Positions 8,408 to 17,889 of a stretch of DNA of 64,000 nt are shown here, piece after piece. The stretch spans positions 124,001 to 188,000 of the forward strand of contig NC_015125.1 in the NCBI RefSeq assembly GCF_000202635.1, written 5' to 3'. Below the pieces are notes generated by a model. It did no database searches, was not told the DNA's origin, and worked only from the letters and a program-made list of their open reading frames with translations. The translations under genes and the position numbers were made by a program. The DNA comes from Microbacterium testaceum StLB037 (GTDB lineage Bacteria; Actinomycetota; Actinomycetes; Actinomycetales; Microbacteriaceae). Every line of letters begins with the position of its first letter. The first letter of the stretch is position 1.

Positions 8408-9205
8408 ATGGATGCCGTGCCCGCGCTCACCGAGATCCCCGCGCCGCAGTTCGTCATCGTCGGCGACAACGTCCGCCTGGCGACGTACACCTGGGGCGAT
8501 GCGGACGCGGAGGCCGTGCTGTGCGTGCACGGATTCGGGTCGAGCACGCGCGACAACTGGGTCAACACGGGGTGGGTGCGTGATCTCCTCCGCGCGGGAT
8601 TCCGTGTCGTCGCGGTGGACCAGCGCGGCCACGGTGCGAGCGACAAGCCCCACGACGCGGCGTCGTACACGATGCCCACGTTGGTGAGCGACCTCGTCGC
8701 GGTCCTCGACACGTACTTGCTGGATTCCGTTCGCTATCTGGGATATTCGCTCGGCGGACGGGTGGGCTGGCAGCTCGCCGTCGACGCACCGGAGCACGTC
8801 GAGCGCGCCGTGCTCGGTGGCATCCCGGACGGTCGTCCGCTCGCCCGGCTGAAGGTCGATCAGGCGCGCGCGTTCCTGGACCACGGAATCCCCGTCGAGG
8901 ATGCCACGACCCTGCGCTACGTCTCACTCGCCGAGCGCGTGCCCGGAAACGACCTGCGCGCGCTCGTCGCGATCGCGGAGGGCATGCGCCTCGGCGAGAC
9001 CGATCCCGACCCCGCGTCTCCTCCGCAGCAGCCGGTGCTCATCGCCACGGGGACCGAGGACCCGATCCACGATCAGTCGCAGCACCTCGCGTCGCTCCTG
9101 CCGCGCGGGGAGTTCGCGGACATCCCGGGACGGCACCACGTGAACGCGCCCGGCGCGCGGGCCTTCCGCGAGGCCGGACGGGAGTTCCTGTCGCGCGAGG
9201 GCTGA
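8408..9205 (+). CDS. alpha/beta-fold hydrolase
   Basis: The 265-residue serine hydrolase has the HGFGSS oxyanion segment (41-46), DQRGHGASDKP, the nucleophile elbow GYSLGG (Ser114), TGTEDPI for the acid region and GRHHVN with the likely catalytic His. The substrate is unknown. ATG 8408 follows AGGATCGGAGGA. An alternative in-frame ATG at 8360 would add 16 residues and start 10 nt from the divergent mug gene. There is no signal peptide, so it is cytosolic. Confidence 0.88.
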   Translation: MDAVPALTEIPAPQFVIVGDNVRLATYTWGDADAEAVLCVHGFGSSTRDNWVNTGWVRDLLRAGFRVVAVDQRGHGASDKPHDAASYTMPTLVSDLVAVLDTYLLDSVRYLGYSLGGRVGWQLAVDAPEHVERAVLGGIPDGRPLARLKVDQARAFLDHGIPVEDATTLRYVSLAERVPGNDLRALVAIAEGMRLGETDPDPASPPQQPVLIATGTEDPIHDQSQHLASLLPRGEFADIPGRHHVNAPGARAFREAGREFLSREG

Positions 9206-9326
9206 ACCGGGCCGCGGGGCCGCGAGGGCTCCGCGCATGGCTCCGGGCGCGGGACGGCTCGGCACCCGCGAGGGCTCCGCACTCGCGCGGGGCGCGTGCG
9301 CGGGGTGCGTGCGCGGGGTGCGCTCC

Positions 9327-11381
9327 TCACCCGCAGTCGTACACCGTGCCGGGAGCGGACGAGTCGATCGCGCAGTTCTGCTCGACCCACTGGCGGATCT
9401 GCGCGGAAGCCGTGTCGGTGGTCGTCGAGCGGCCGGATCCGGACCCGCCCGCGCCTCCCCCACCCGTGCCTCCGGCCGCGCCGAACCCGGTCGCGCCGGC
9501 TCCGGCCCCGCGATCCTCACCGCCGATGACGTAGCGGAGCTCGCCGGACTGGACCAGGGAGATGAACCTGTCGAGCGTGGGGACGTCGTCGCTGCCGTTG
9601 AACCCGCCGATCGGGAGGATCGACGCGCCGTCGGTGGCGAGGATGAGGGATGCCGCCTGCTGAGCGCCGAACGCGGCGGCGACGTAGGTCGAGCCCGTGT
9701 CGTGCGCCTCCAGCCACGCGACGAGCTCGGTGTCCGCACCCCGGGACATGCCCGCCTGGCCGCCGAAGCCCTGCGTCGCGCCGCTCCGCCCGGTTCCGGG
9801 AGCCGTCTGCGCGCCACCCGCGCCGGAGCCGGCGCGCGATCCGCCGCCCTGCGGGCCGTTCTGTCCCCCGCCCTGCGCGCCGCCCGGCATCGAGCCGCCG
9901 TCGAAACGGGCGCCGGCACCCTGTCCCCCCGGCCCTCGGCCCGCGCCGCCCATGCCTCCGGCCGACATCTCGGAGACTCCGCCGGCGACCGGGTTGATCG
10001 AGCTCGGGTGCGCGATCGTCACCGCCGACCACACGGTCGGGGTGAGCAGGAGACCGACCACCGTCACGATCGCGGTGACCCGCCGGGCGCGGTGACGCGA
10101 GAACAGCAGCACGATCGCCGCGGCGGCCGCGGCCGCCTGGACCAGCGACACGGGGATGCTGTAACCGCCGTACGAGAAGCCGATGACGACGGCGGTCAGG
10201 CCGGCCAGGCCGACGATCGCCGCGCGCGGCCAGACCTTCCCCGCGCGATGCGCGACGGACAGGGCCACGGCCACCACCAGGGCGAGAGGAACCGCCAGGG
10301 CCGCCGTGTAGAACTGATGCATCCCGGCGACGGTGGAGAACATGGCCGCGAACGTCACCGTCCACACCGTCAGCAGCACGGTGAGGGGCCGCGGGAAGCG
10401 GAGGAGCCACAGCACGACGATTCCGAGGATCGCGGCGGGGATCAACCAGGCGATCTGACCGGCCAGCTGCGCGTTGAACAGGCGCAGGATGCCGGGATCT
10501 CCGGAGAAGGGCGGGGTGAACGACTCGTAGGTCGAGCTGTCGGCCGTCGCGGTGAAGCGCCCCAGGCCGTTGTACCCGAAGACCATCTCCCAGGGGTCGT
10601 CGCCGATCGTGCTGCCGATGTACGGCCGGCTCCCGGACGGGATGAGCGACACGATCGCGACCCACCAGAGGGAGGCGGCCAGGCTCACCACCCCGGCCAC
10701 CGCGAGGTGGAGGATCCGCCGCGCCCAGCTCTGACGCGTGCAGAGGTAGGCCGCGGCGAGCGCCGGCCAGACCGCCCAGGCCTCGAGCATGTAGAACTGG
10801 AACGACAGCCCCACGAACGCCCCCGCGACCACGAGCCACCCGACGCTGCGCGCCTGGACCGCCCGGACGGACGCCCACGCCGTCAGCGCCAGACCGAGCA
10901 CGAAGAACGACTCGGGCTGATTGGAGCGCGAGACGGCGACGAGGATGGGGGTGACCGCGACGATCGCCCCGGCGAGGAGTCCGGCCCGCACGCCCGCGAG
11001 GCGACGACCCGCCACGGCGGTGATGACCGCGGCGGCGGTCGCCGCGAGGGCGTTGGGCAGGATCACGGTCCAGGCGGAGTAGCCGAACACCCGCACGAAC
11101 AGGGCAGGGATCCAGAACGATCCGGGGATCTTGTCGAGGGTGACCGTGCCCGCCGGGTCCACGGCGCCGAAGAAGAAGTTCGACCAGGATCGGCTCATCG
11201 ACAGGGCGATCGACGCGTAGTACTCGGACGGCGCCCCCGCCCAGACCTGCCAGCCGGTCAGGACCAGCGCGAGTGCGCCCACCGCGATCAGACCTCCCGT
11301 CCATGCGCGCGAACGGCGAGCGGTGGGCGGCACGGCCGCCTCGGGGAGCGGCGCGGCGATCGGGTCGAGCGTGGCGGTCAT
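9327..11381 (-). CDS. GT39/ArnT-like membrane glycosyltransferase with Gly-rich extracytoplasmic tail
   Basis: The 684-residue protein has about 12 transmembrane helices. The first loop SEYYASIALSMSRSWSNFFF and FDPAGTVTLDKIPG-type segment (AVDPAGTVTLDKIPG) mark the dolichyl-phosphate-mannose/ArnT superfamily (YkcA/B-like). The family moves a sugar from a polyprenyl-phosphate donor on the outer face. A Gly/Gln/Ser-rich stretch (about 490-560) precedes a soluble C-terminal domain (ELVAWLEAHDTGSTYVAAAFG) and a Gly-rich tail ending NCAIDSSAPGTVYDCG. It is clearly paralogous to the gene at 30311-32272. The acceptor is unknown. Confidence 0.88.
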   Translation of the reverse strand: MTATLDPIAAPLPEAAVPPTARRSRAWTGGLIAVGALALVLTGWQVWAGAPSEYYASIALSMSRSWSNFFFGAVDPAGTVTLDKIPGSFWIPALFVRVFGYSAWTVILPNALAATAAAVITAVAGRRLAGVRAGLLAGAIVAVTPILVAVSRSNQPESFFVLGLALTAWASVRAVQARSVGWLVVAGAFVGLSFQFYMLEAWAVWPALAAAYLCTRQSWARRILHLAVAGVVSLAASLWWVAIVSLIPSGSRPYIGSTIGDDPWEMVFGYNGLGRFTATADSSTYESFTPPFSGDPGILRLFNAQLAGQIAWLIPAAILGIVVLWLLRFPRPLTVLLTVWTVTFAAMFSTVAGMHQFYTAALAVPLALVVAVALSVAHRAGKVWPRAAIVGLAGLTAVVIGFSYGGYSIPVSLVQAAAAAAAIVLLFSRHRARRVTAIVTVVGLLLTPTVWSAVTIAHPSSINPVAGGVSEMSAGGMGGAGRGPGGQGAGARFDGGSMPGGAQGGGQNGPQGGGSRAGSGAGGAQTAPGTGRSGATQGFGGQAGMSRGADTELVAWLEAHDTGSTYVAAAFGAQQAASLILATDGASILPIGGFNGSDDVPTLDRFISLVQSGELRYVIGGEDRGAGAGATGFGAAGGTGGGGAGGSGSGRSTTTDTASAQIRQWVEQNCAIDSSAPGTVYDCG

Positions 11382-11526
11382 GCCGGGATGGTAGGCAGCC
11401 GTTCACTCACGGTTGCTTCACCGCACCTATGAGCGCGGCATGTATCCGAAGCCGAGACGGGCGTGGGTCCTGCTCACGGATCCGCCGGCGGCCACGCCGG
11501 AGCGACGGGACGAACCGGGGCCTGTG

Positions 11527-13221
11527 TCAGGACGCGCGGACCGTGAGCTTCGGCGACGACGGAGCGCGCGTCGCCGTCGCTTGCAGACCCACGCGGACGG
11601 TCTGTCCGGCGGTCAGCGCCGCGGCCCAGTCCGCGCCCCGACACGTCACCGTGCTGCCGGCGAGACTGCAGCTCATCCCCCACGCGTTCGAGACGTCGGT
11701 GGTGCCCGGCGCCTCGAACGACACCTGCCAGCGTGAGACCGTCCCCGTCGCTGTCACCTCGACCTCGGCGACGTACCCCTCGCCCCAGGAGCTCTGCGGG
11801 ATCCACGACGCCGTGATGCCGGCGGGCTTCGGAGAAGCGGATGCCGGGGGCCGGGGCGTGGACGTCGGCTTGGGGCTCGAGGTGGGCTTGGGACTCGAGG
11901 TGGGCTTGGGACTCGACGAGGGCTTGGTCGTCGGCTGGGGGCTCGACGTCGGCTTGGGACTCGAGGTCGGCTTCGGACTCGACGAGGGCTTGGTCGTCGG
12001 CTTCGGACTCGACGTGGGCTTCGGACTCGACGTCGGCTTCGGCGTGGGCACCGCGCCCGGCGTGAGGATCGGCCGGAGCGCCGTCAGCTTGGCCGTCTGC
12101 CAGGTACGCCAGTCGTCGGCGACGAGGCCGCCCGTGTCCCCGCTGTTGGGGTTGAACGACCAGTACGCGTAGCTCATCTTCGTCTTCGCGAGGTACGCGA
12201 CGAGGGTCTTCAGCCACGCCTGGTCGCTCGTGGTCTCGAGTTTCGTGCCGAACTCGCCCAGGAGCACGGGGGCGATGTTCTCGCGCACGAGGTATCCCCA
12301 GTTGGCATCCCAGATCCCCTCGAGGTTCGCGGGGTAGTTCGACGCCGAGAACCAGGGCTGCGCGTGCACCGTCGCCGGGTACTCGTGGGGCGAGTAGACC
12401 ACGCGGTTCTTCACCGACAGGGTGACCGGTGCCGACCGGACGTCCTTGAGACCGCCGCCCCACCACGTGGCGGAGCCGTCGCGCTGGTTCTCGACGCCCT
12501 CGACGATGATCAGGAGCTTCGGATTGACCGACAGCACCGCGTTGCCGGCCCGGGTCGCGGCCGCGCGCCAGTCGCGCGACGCATCGCCGCAGTTCCAGCA
12601 GGCCGGTCCGTGGGGTTCGTTGTGCAGGTCGGCGCCGATCACGGCGGACTCGTTCTTGTAGCGGGCAGCGAGCATCTTCCAGTCGTCGATCCAGCGCTTC
12701 TCGCTGTACTGCGCGGTGTACCAGAGCTCGCTCTGCGCTCCGGAGTCGGGCCGATGCCGGTCGAGGATGACCGAGAGCCCGTGGGCCTTGGCCCGCGCGA
12801 TGACGGCATCCATCAGCTTCAGCGGCGAGAGGGAGACGAGTCCCGGGTTGACCGACGCGTTGATCGAGTTCGAGCTCTTCGCGGCGAGGCACTCGTTCGA
12901 GAAGGGCAGCCGGATGGCGTTAAAGCCCATCGCCGCGATGGCATCCATTCCCTCGTCGAGCGAGATCGACCAGAGTCCGTGCGGGGCGCAGTTCGAGGTC
13001 TCCATCCCGAACCACGCCGTCGCCTTGATCGTGTAGGCGGAGCCCGCGGCCGTGACGATCGTCGACCCCTTCGTCGACAGCCAGCCGGGCACCGTCGCGG
13101 CGCTCGCCGCGGGGACGACCGCTCCCGCGATCAGGAGGACCGCCGTCGCGGCGACGGCCGCCGCGCGCACGGCCGCCGCACGCACGCCCGCCGCCCGCAC
13201 GCCCGCACGCCACACGCGCAT
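11527..13221 (-). CDS. secreted GH5 endoglucanase with Ser/Pro/Lys linker and C-terminal CBM2-like module
   Basis: The protein of 564 residues (from ATG 13221) has a signal peptide ending near PAASAATVPG. The GH5 barrel (about 45-375) carries HNEPHG with acid/base Glu202 and LLGEFG with nucleophile Glu323. A repetitive PTSSPKPT linker (about 380-455) leads to a CBM2-type domain (ITASWIPQSSWGEG; Cys pair; final TVRAS). It should cut cellulose or related beta-glucans outside the cell. A GTG at 13260, 3 nt after the PucR stop, would add 13 basic residues. The N-terminus has a short Arg/Ala repeat (VRAAAVRAAAVAA). Confidence 0.92.
   Translation of the reverse strand: MRVWRAGVRAAGVRAAAVRAAAVAATAVLLIAGAVVPAASAATVPGWLSTKGSTIVTAAGSAYTIKATAWFGMETSNCAPHGLWSISLDEGMDAIAAMGFNAIRLPFSNECLAAKSSNSINASVNPGLVSLSPLKLMDAVIARAKAHGLSVILDRHRPDSGAQSELWYTAQYSEKRWIDDWKMLAARYKNESAVIGADLHNEPHGPACWNCGDASRDWRAAATRAGNAVLSVNPKLLIIVEGVENQRDGSATWWGGGLKDVRSAPVTLSVKNRVVYSPHEYPATVHAQPWFSASNYPANLEGIWDANWGYLVRENIAPVLLGEFGTKLETTSDQAWLKTLVAYLAKTKMSYAYWSFNPNSGDTGGLVADDWRTWQTAKLTALRPILTPGAVPTPKPTSSPKPTSSPKPTTKPSSSPKPTSSPKPTSSPQPTTKPSSSPKPTSSPKPTSSPKPTSTPRPPASASPKPAGITASWIPQSSWGEGYVAEVEVTATGTVSRWQVSFEAPGTTDVSNAWGMSCSLAGSTVTCRGADWAAALTAGQTVRVGLQATATRAPSSPKLTVRAS
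11864..12040 (-). repeat. 18-bp tandem repeats encoding the cellulase linker
   Basis: The segment is built of about ten 18-bp units such as GTGGGCTTGGGACTCGAG (plus-strand reading) with two 12-bp GAGGGCTTGGTC interruptions. They encode PTSSPK-type repeats on the minus strand. Because the unit is a multiple of three, copy number can change without loss of frame. Confidence 0.85.
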
Positions 13222-13263
13222 CGATCTCTTCCCCACCGCTCGCCCCCGCCTTTCCGGCACATC

Positions 13264-14931
13264 CTATGTCGACGGGAGGGGTGTCGGGCTCGCGCGCCTC
13301 GCCGCCCCCGCGTGCGCGCGATGCACCGCGAGCGCGAGGTGCAGGGCGGCGAGCACCTCCCCGTCGTCGAGGCGGACCCCCAGCACCTCTTCGAGCGCGT
13401 CCAGGCGCTGGTAGAACACCGAGCGCGAGACATGGGCCGCGGTGGCCGCGGCCGTGCGGTTCCCGGGGTGGGCGACGACCGCCGCAAGGGCGTCGAGCAG
13501 ATCGTCGCGCCGTGCCGGAGGGAGGTCGAGGACGGGAGCGAGCATCGACTCGGCGTGGGCGAGCAGGCGATGATCCCCGCGGAGTGCGGCCACGAACCGG
13601 AGGAGAGGATGCCGCCGCACCCACATCACACCCGCCTCGCCGACCTCTCCCGACTCGGCGAGGTCGAGCGCCTCGCGCGCCGAGTCCAGAGTGCGCGTGA
13701 GCACGGCCTCCGGCGCCCCCGGGTCGACCCGCGGTCCCACCACCAGACGCACCCGGGCATCGCCGATACGCAAGCCCGCGAGGAAACGATCGACCGTGGC
13801 CCCCGCGAAGCTCATCGTGGACGGGGTCGCGAGGAGGATCGGCATCCATCCCTCGGCCGGTTCGTCGGCGCGACGAGGGGTTCCGCAGAGCGCGCGGCCC
13901 CCCACCTCGTTTGCGGCGGTCTCGATCTCGGCGGCGCCCGCACCGCTCACGGCGAGACCGCGCAGGGTCACCCCCTCGGCCAGCAGCCCCGCGGCCGTAA
14001 GACGCACCGCGGCCTCGGGGAGGGAGCCGTACCGACCCGCGAGCAACGCATCGACGAGCCGGCGACGGCCGAGGTGCTCCCAGTCCTCTCCGTCGGTGTC
14101 GGCCAACCGCCCGAGGGCGAGGGCCGTCGCGCCCTGTTCGAGCACGCCGAGGCGACCGGCCGGGTGCGCGGGACCGGCGAGCGCGACGAGCGCCCCCCAG
14201 CGGGTGCCGCGGGCTTGGACGGGCACCACCGTGCGATCGGCGGCGGGGTCGCGCCCGGAGAGACGCGAGCGTTCCTGCCAGTCGTCCAGGACCGTGTGCT
14301 CGGCATCGGCGAGGTCCGCGACGATCACCTCGTGGGCGAGCGACTCGAGGATGACGGGAGCGCGGAGCGTCCGCGCGAGGCGTTGCACGACGTAGTCGGC
14401 CGGGGCACCCCGCAGCGCGAGCTCGGTGAAAAGAGTCCGCACCTCGTCGCGCGCGCGCAGCGCGGTGGTCTGCTCGTCGATGATGCGTCGGTGCACCTGT
14501 TCGGTGACGGCGACGAACTTCACCTCGCGGTGCAGGGCGATGAGGACCAGACCGGTCGCCCGGGCGGCGTCGAGGACGACGGCCGGCACGTACCGGTAGT
14601 GCGCTCCCAGTTCGATGACGATCCCGACGAGGCCCGCCGCGGCGAAGGCGGCGACGAGGGCGCGGAGATCCTCGGGGTGCTCAGGCCACGCGGACGCGGT
14701 GGTGAGCAGCAGTTCGCCGCCATCGAGCAGGCGGGCGACGCCGGGGCTGTCGGAGACGTGCACCCAGCGCACGCGCGCGTCGAGGGCGGCCCGTCCCACG
14801 AGGACCTCGGGCATCCCCTGGACGAGCGCGGGCATCTCGAGAGCCTCGGCGAGCGTGGGCAGACCGGCATCCGGTGCGGCCGGACGATCTGTCCGGACCG
14901 CTCCGGATTCACGACGATCAGACACGTGCAT
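13264..14931 (-). CDS. PucR-family transcriptional regulator
   Basis: The 555-residue protein has the PucR N-terminal ligand-sensing domain (LPTLAEALEMPALVQGMPEVL, WVHVSDSP, LLDGGELLLTTA) and a C-terminal HTH_30 (NRTAAATAAHVSRSVFYQRLDALEEVLG). PucR proteins control catabolic genes for purines, amines or amino acids. It is divergent from mmsA with 91 bp between starts, so it likely regulates the amine locus to its right. ATG 14931 abuts GAGGGGA. GTG at 14925, with 6-nt spacing from that Shine-Dalgarno, may be the true start. Confidence 0.9.
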   Translation of the reverse strand: MHVSDRRESGAVRTDRPAAPDAGLPTLAEALEMPALVQGMPEVLVGRAALDARVRWVHVSDSPGVARLLDGGELLLTTASAWPEHPEDLRALVAAFAAAGLVGIVIELGAHYRYVPAVVLDAARATGLVLIALHREVKFVAVTEQVHRRIIDEQTTALRARDEVRTLFTELALRGAPADYVVQRLARTLRAPVILESLAHEVIVADLADAEHTVLDDWQERSRLSGRDPAADRTVVPVQARGTRWGALVALAGPAHPAGRLGVLEQGATALALGRLADTDGEDWEHLGRRRLVDALLAGRYGSLPEAAVRLTAAGLLAEGVTLRGLAVSGAGAAEIETAANEVGGRALCGTPRRADEPAEGWMPILLATPSTMSFAGATVDRFLAGLRIGDARVRLVVGPRVDPGAPEAVLTRTLDSAREALDLAESGEVGEAGVMWVRRHPLLRFVAALRGDHRLLAHAESMLAPVLDLPPARRDDLLDALAAVVAHPGNRTAAATAAHVSRSVFYQRLDALEEVLGVRLDDGEVLAALHLALAVHRAHAGAARRASPTPLPST

Positions 14932-15022
14932 TCCCCTCAGAACACCCGAAGAATCGATGTCACACACCCTAGTGCGCGCCCGGTCGGAGTGTCCGGGTTT
15001 CGCTCAGCCGAGGAGGACCCGC

Positions 15023-16510
15023 ATGACCCTGATCCGCCACCACATCGCCGGCGCCGCGCACGGCACGGACGCGCGCACCGGGGACGTCTTCAACCCCGCG
15101 ACCGGTGAGGTGCAGGCCCAGGTCGCCTTCGCCACCGCGGCCGAGGTCGACGAAGCGATCGCGGCAGCTGCCGCTGCCCTCCCCGCGTGGCGGGCGACGA
15201 GCCTCATCAAGCGCGCCGACGTCTTCTTCCGCCTCCGCCACCTCCTCGTCGAGCGCACGGACGAGCTCGCCGCCATCATCACCGCCGAGCACGGCAAGGT
15301 GCTCTCGGATGCCAAGGGCGAGATCAGCCGCGGCATCGAGAACGTCGAGTTCGCCGCGGGCCTCGTGCACCTGCTCAAGGGCGAGCACTCGGAGCAGGTG
15401 AGCCGCGGGGTGGACGTGCACTCCGTCAAGCAGCCCGTGGGTGTGGTCGCCGCCATCACCCCCTTCAACTTCCCCGTCATGGTCCCGCTGTGGATGACGG
15501 CATCCGCGATCGCCTGCGGGAACACCGTCGTGCTCAAGCCCAGCGAGAAGGACCCCTCGGCCGCGCTCTTCCTCGCGAAGCTCTTCGAGGAGGCGGGCCT
15601 GCCCGCCGGCGTGCTCAACGTGGTGCACGGTGACAAGGTCGCCGTCGACGCCCTGCTCGACTCCCCCACGGTCCGCGCGGTGAGCTTCGTCGGCTCGACG
15701 CCCATCGCGAAGACGATCTACTCGCGCGCGGCCGAGAACGGCAAGCGCGTCCAGGCCCTGGGCGGCGCGAAGAACCACATGGTGGTCCTCCCCGACGCCG
15801 ATCTCGACTCGGCCGCCGACGCCGCCGTCTCGGCCGCCTACGGTTCGGCCGGTGAGCGCTGCATGGCCGTGTCGGTGCTCGTCGCGGTCGGCGACGACGT
15901 GGCCGATGCGCTCGTCGAGAAGGTCTCGGCGCGCATCTCGGGGCTCTCGATCGGACCCGGAACGGATGCCGCGAGCGAGATGGGTCCGCTCATCACCCGC
16001 GAGCACCGCGACAAGGTCGCCTCGTACGTGACCGGCGCGGCCGCCGAGGGCGCCGAGGTCGTCGTCGACGGCACGACCCAGGAGTTCGAGGGCGACGGCT
16101 TCTTCGTCGGCGTCTCGCTCGTGGACCGCGTGGCCCCGGGAATGAAGGTCTACGACGACGAGATCTTCGGCCCCGTGCTCTCGGTTGTCCGCGTGCAGAA
16201 CTACGACGAGGCCGTCGCGCTCATCAACTCCAGCCCGTACGCCAACGGCACCGCGGTGTTCACGCGCGACGGCGGTACCGCCCGTCAGTTCGAGTTCGAC
16301 ATCGAGGTCGGCATGGTCGGCGTGAACGTGCCGATCCCGGTGCCGGTCGGCGCCTTCTCGTTCGGCGGGTGGCGCAACTCGCTCTTCGGCGACTCGCACA
16401 TCTACGGGCCCGAGTCGATCCACTTCTACACGCGCAGCAAGGTCGTCACGACCCGCTGGCCCGACCCCAGCGAGAGCCAGATCAGCCTCGGTTTCCCGAG
16501 TAACCACTGA
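15023..16510 (+). CDS. mmsA: CoA-acylating methylmalonate/malonate-semialdehyde dehydrogenase
   Basis: The 495-residue ALDH-superfamily enzyme has Cys280 in GERCMAVS, ALGGAKNHMVVLPDAD and the C-terminal GWRNSLFGDSHIYGPESIHFYT, all characteristic of MmsA. It converts malonate or methylmalonate semialdehyde to acetyl- or propionyl-CoA with NAD+ and CoA. An AGGAGGA at 15011-15017 sets the ATG at 15023. It heads an operon with an aminotransferase that could supply the semialdehyde, e.g. from beta-alanine. That substrate is inferred. Confidence 0.93.
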   Translation: MTLIRHHIAGAAHGTDARTGDVFNPATGEVQAQVAFATAAEVDEAIAAAAAALPAWRATSLIKRADVFFRLRHLLVERTDELAAIITAEHGKVLSDAKGEISRGIENVEFAAGLVHLLKGEHSEQVSRGVDVHSVKQPVGVVAAITPFNFPVMVPLWMTASAIACGNTVVLKPSEKDPSAALFLAKLFEEAGLPAGVLNVVHGDKVAVDALLDSPTVRAVSFVGSTPIAKTIYSRAAENGKRVQALGGAKNHMVVLPDADLDSAADAAVSAAYGSAGERCMAVSVLVAVGDDVADALVEKVSARISGLSIGPGTDAASEMGPLITREHRDKVASYVTGAAAEGAEVVVDGTTQEFEGDGFFVGVSLVDRVAPGMKVYDDEIFGPVLSVVRVQNYDEAVALINSSPYANGTAVFTRDGGTARQFEFDIEVGMVGVNVPIPVPVGAFSFGGWRNSLFGDSHIYGPESIHFYTRSKVVTTRWPDPSESQISLGFPSNH

Positions 16511-16536
16511 GCCATCGGCATCCGGAGGAGAACAGC

Positions 16537-17889
16537 ATGAGCATCACCGACCTCGACGCCGACGCCCGCGTCCGCGCGAACGACCGCGGTCACGTCTTCC
16601 ACTCCTGGAGCGCCCAGGCGCTGATCGACCCGCTGCCGGTCGCGGGAGGGGAGGGCGCGACGTTCTGGGACTACGCCGGCAACCGCTACCTCGACTTCTC
16701 GTCGCAGCTGGTCAACCTCAACCTGGGGCACCAGCATCCCGACCTCGTCGCCGCGATCCAGCGGCAGGCGGGCGAGCTCGCCACCATCCAGCCCGCGATG
16801 GCCAACGACGTGCGCGGCGAGCTCGCCCGGCGCATCGTGGAGGTCGCGCCCGCGGGCATGTCGAAGGTCTTCTTCACCAACGGCGGGGCGGATGCCAACG
16901 AGAACGCGGTCCGCATGGCGCGCCTGGTCACGGGCAAGCGCAAGGTGCTCGCGATGTACCGCAGCTACCACGGCAACACCTCCACCGCGATCACCCTGAC
17001 CGGCGACCCGCGCCGCTGGGCGAACGAGCCCGCCGACGCCTCGGTGGTGCACTTCTTCGGCCCGTACGCCTACCGCTCGGCATTCCACTCGTCGTCCGAG
17101 GAGGAGGAGACCGCTCGCGCCCTGGAGCACCTCGAGCAGACGATCATCCTCGAGGGGGCGTCGACCATCGGGGCGATCATCCTCGAGACCGTCGTCGGCA
17201 CCAACGGGGTGCTCGTGCCGCCGCCGGGCTACCTCCCGGGCGTCCGCGCTCTGTGCGACAAGTACGGGATCGTCTACATCGCCGACGAGGTCATGGTCGG
17301 CTTCGGACGTATCGGCGAGTGGTTCGCCGTCGAAGCCTTCGACGTCACCCCCGACCTCATCACCTTCGCGAAGGGCGTGAACTCCGGGTACGTGCCGCTC
17401 GGCGGTGTCGTGATCTCCGACGCCATCGCGGCGCACTTCGACACCGTGGCCTTCCCCGGGGGTCTCACCTACTCGGGCCACCCGCTCGCGTGCGCGCCCG
17501 GCGTGGCGACCTTCGAGGTGTTCGAGCGCGACGGGATCCTCGAGCGGGTGCGCGACCTCGGCGCGCGCGTGGTCGAGCCGCGCCTGCGGGCGATGGCCGA
17601 GAGGCATCCGTCCGTCGGCGAGGTGCGCGGACGGGGGCTCTTCTGGGCGATCGAGCTGGTCCGCGACCGCGAGACGCGCGAGCCGCTCGTGCCGTTCAAC
17701 GCCACGGGTCCCGCGGCCGCCCCCATGACGGCGTTCGCGGCGGCGTGCAAGAAGGCCGGGCTGTGGCCGTTCACGCACTTCAACCGCGTGCACGTCGCCC
17801 CTCCCCTCGTCATCGGCGAAGAGGACCTCGTGCGCGGCCTCGACATCATCGATGAGGCGCTCACGGTCGCCGACGAGGCGATGTCGTGA
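16537..17889 (+). CDS. class III (omega) aminotransferase
   Basis: This 450-residue PLP enzyme has YHGNTST, the PLP-phosphate/ring motif IADEVMVGFGRIG and the Schiff-base Lys279 in FAKGVNSGY. It is full length for omega-amino-acid:pyruvate or 4-aminobutyrate-type aminotransferases. In context it probably deaminates beta-alanine, GABA or a diamine and passes the aldehyde to the flanking dehydrogenases. It lies 26 nt after mmsA with GGAGGAGAA before the ATG. Its final codons overlap the next gene by 4 nt (GTGA). Confidence 0.9.
   Translation: MSITDLDADARVRANDRGHVFHSWSAQALIDPLPVAGGEGATFWDYAGNRYLDFSSQLVNLNLGHQHPDLVAAIQRQAGELATIQPAMANDVRGELARRIVEVAPAGMSKVFFTNGGADANENAVRMARLVTGKRKVLAMYRSYHGNTSTAITLTGDPRRWANEPADASVVHFFGPYAYRSAFHSSSEEEETARALEHLEQTIILEGASTIGAIILETVVGTNGVLVPPPGYLPGVRALCDKYGIVYIADEVMVGFGRIGEWFAVEAFDVTPDLITFAKGVNSGYVPLGGVVISDAIAAHFDTVAFPGGLTYSGHPLACAPGVATFEVFERDGILERVRDLGARVVEPRLRAMAERHPSVGEVRGRGLFWAIELVRDRETREPLVPFNATGPAAAPMTAFAAACKKAGLWPFTHFNRVHVAPPLVIGEEDLVRGLDIIDEALTVADEAMS

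Noticed and set aside
11413..11526. Short plus-strand open frame in the gap before the cellulase gene
   Set aside because: It runs on into the antisense of the cellulase CBM2 and linker region, and its composition is not protein-like.
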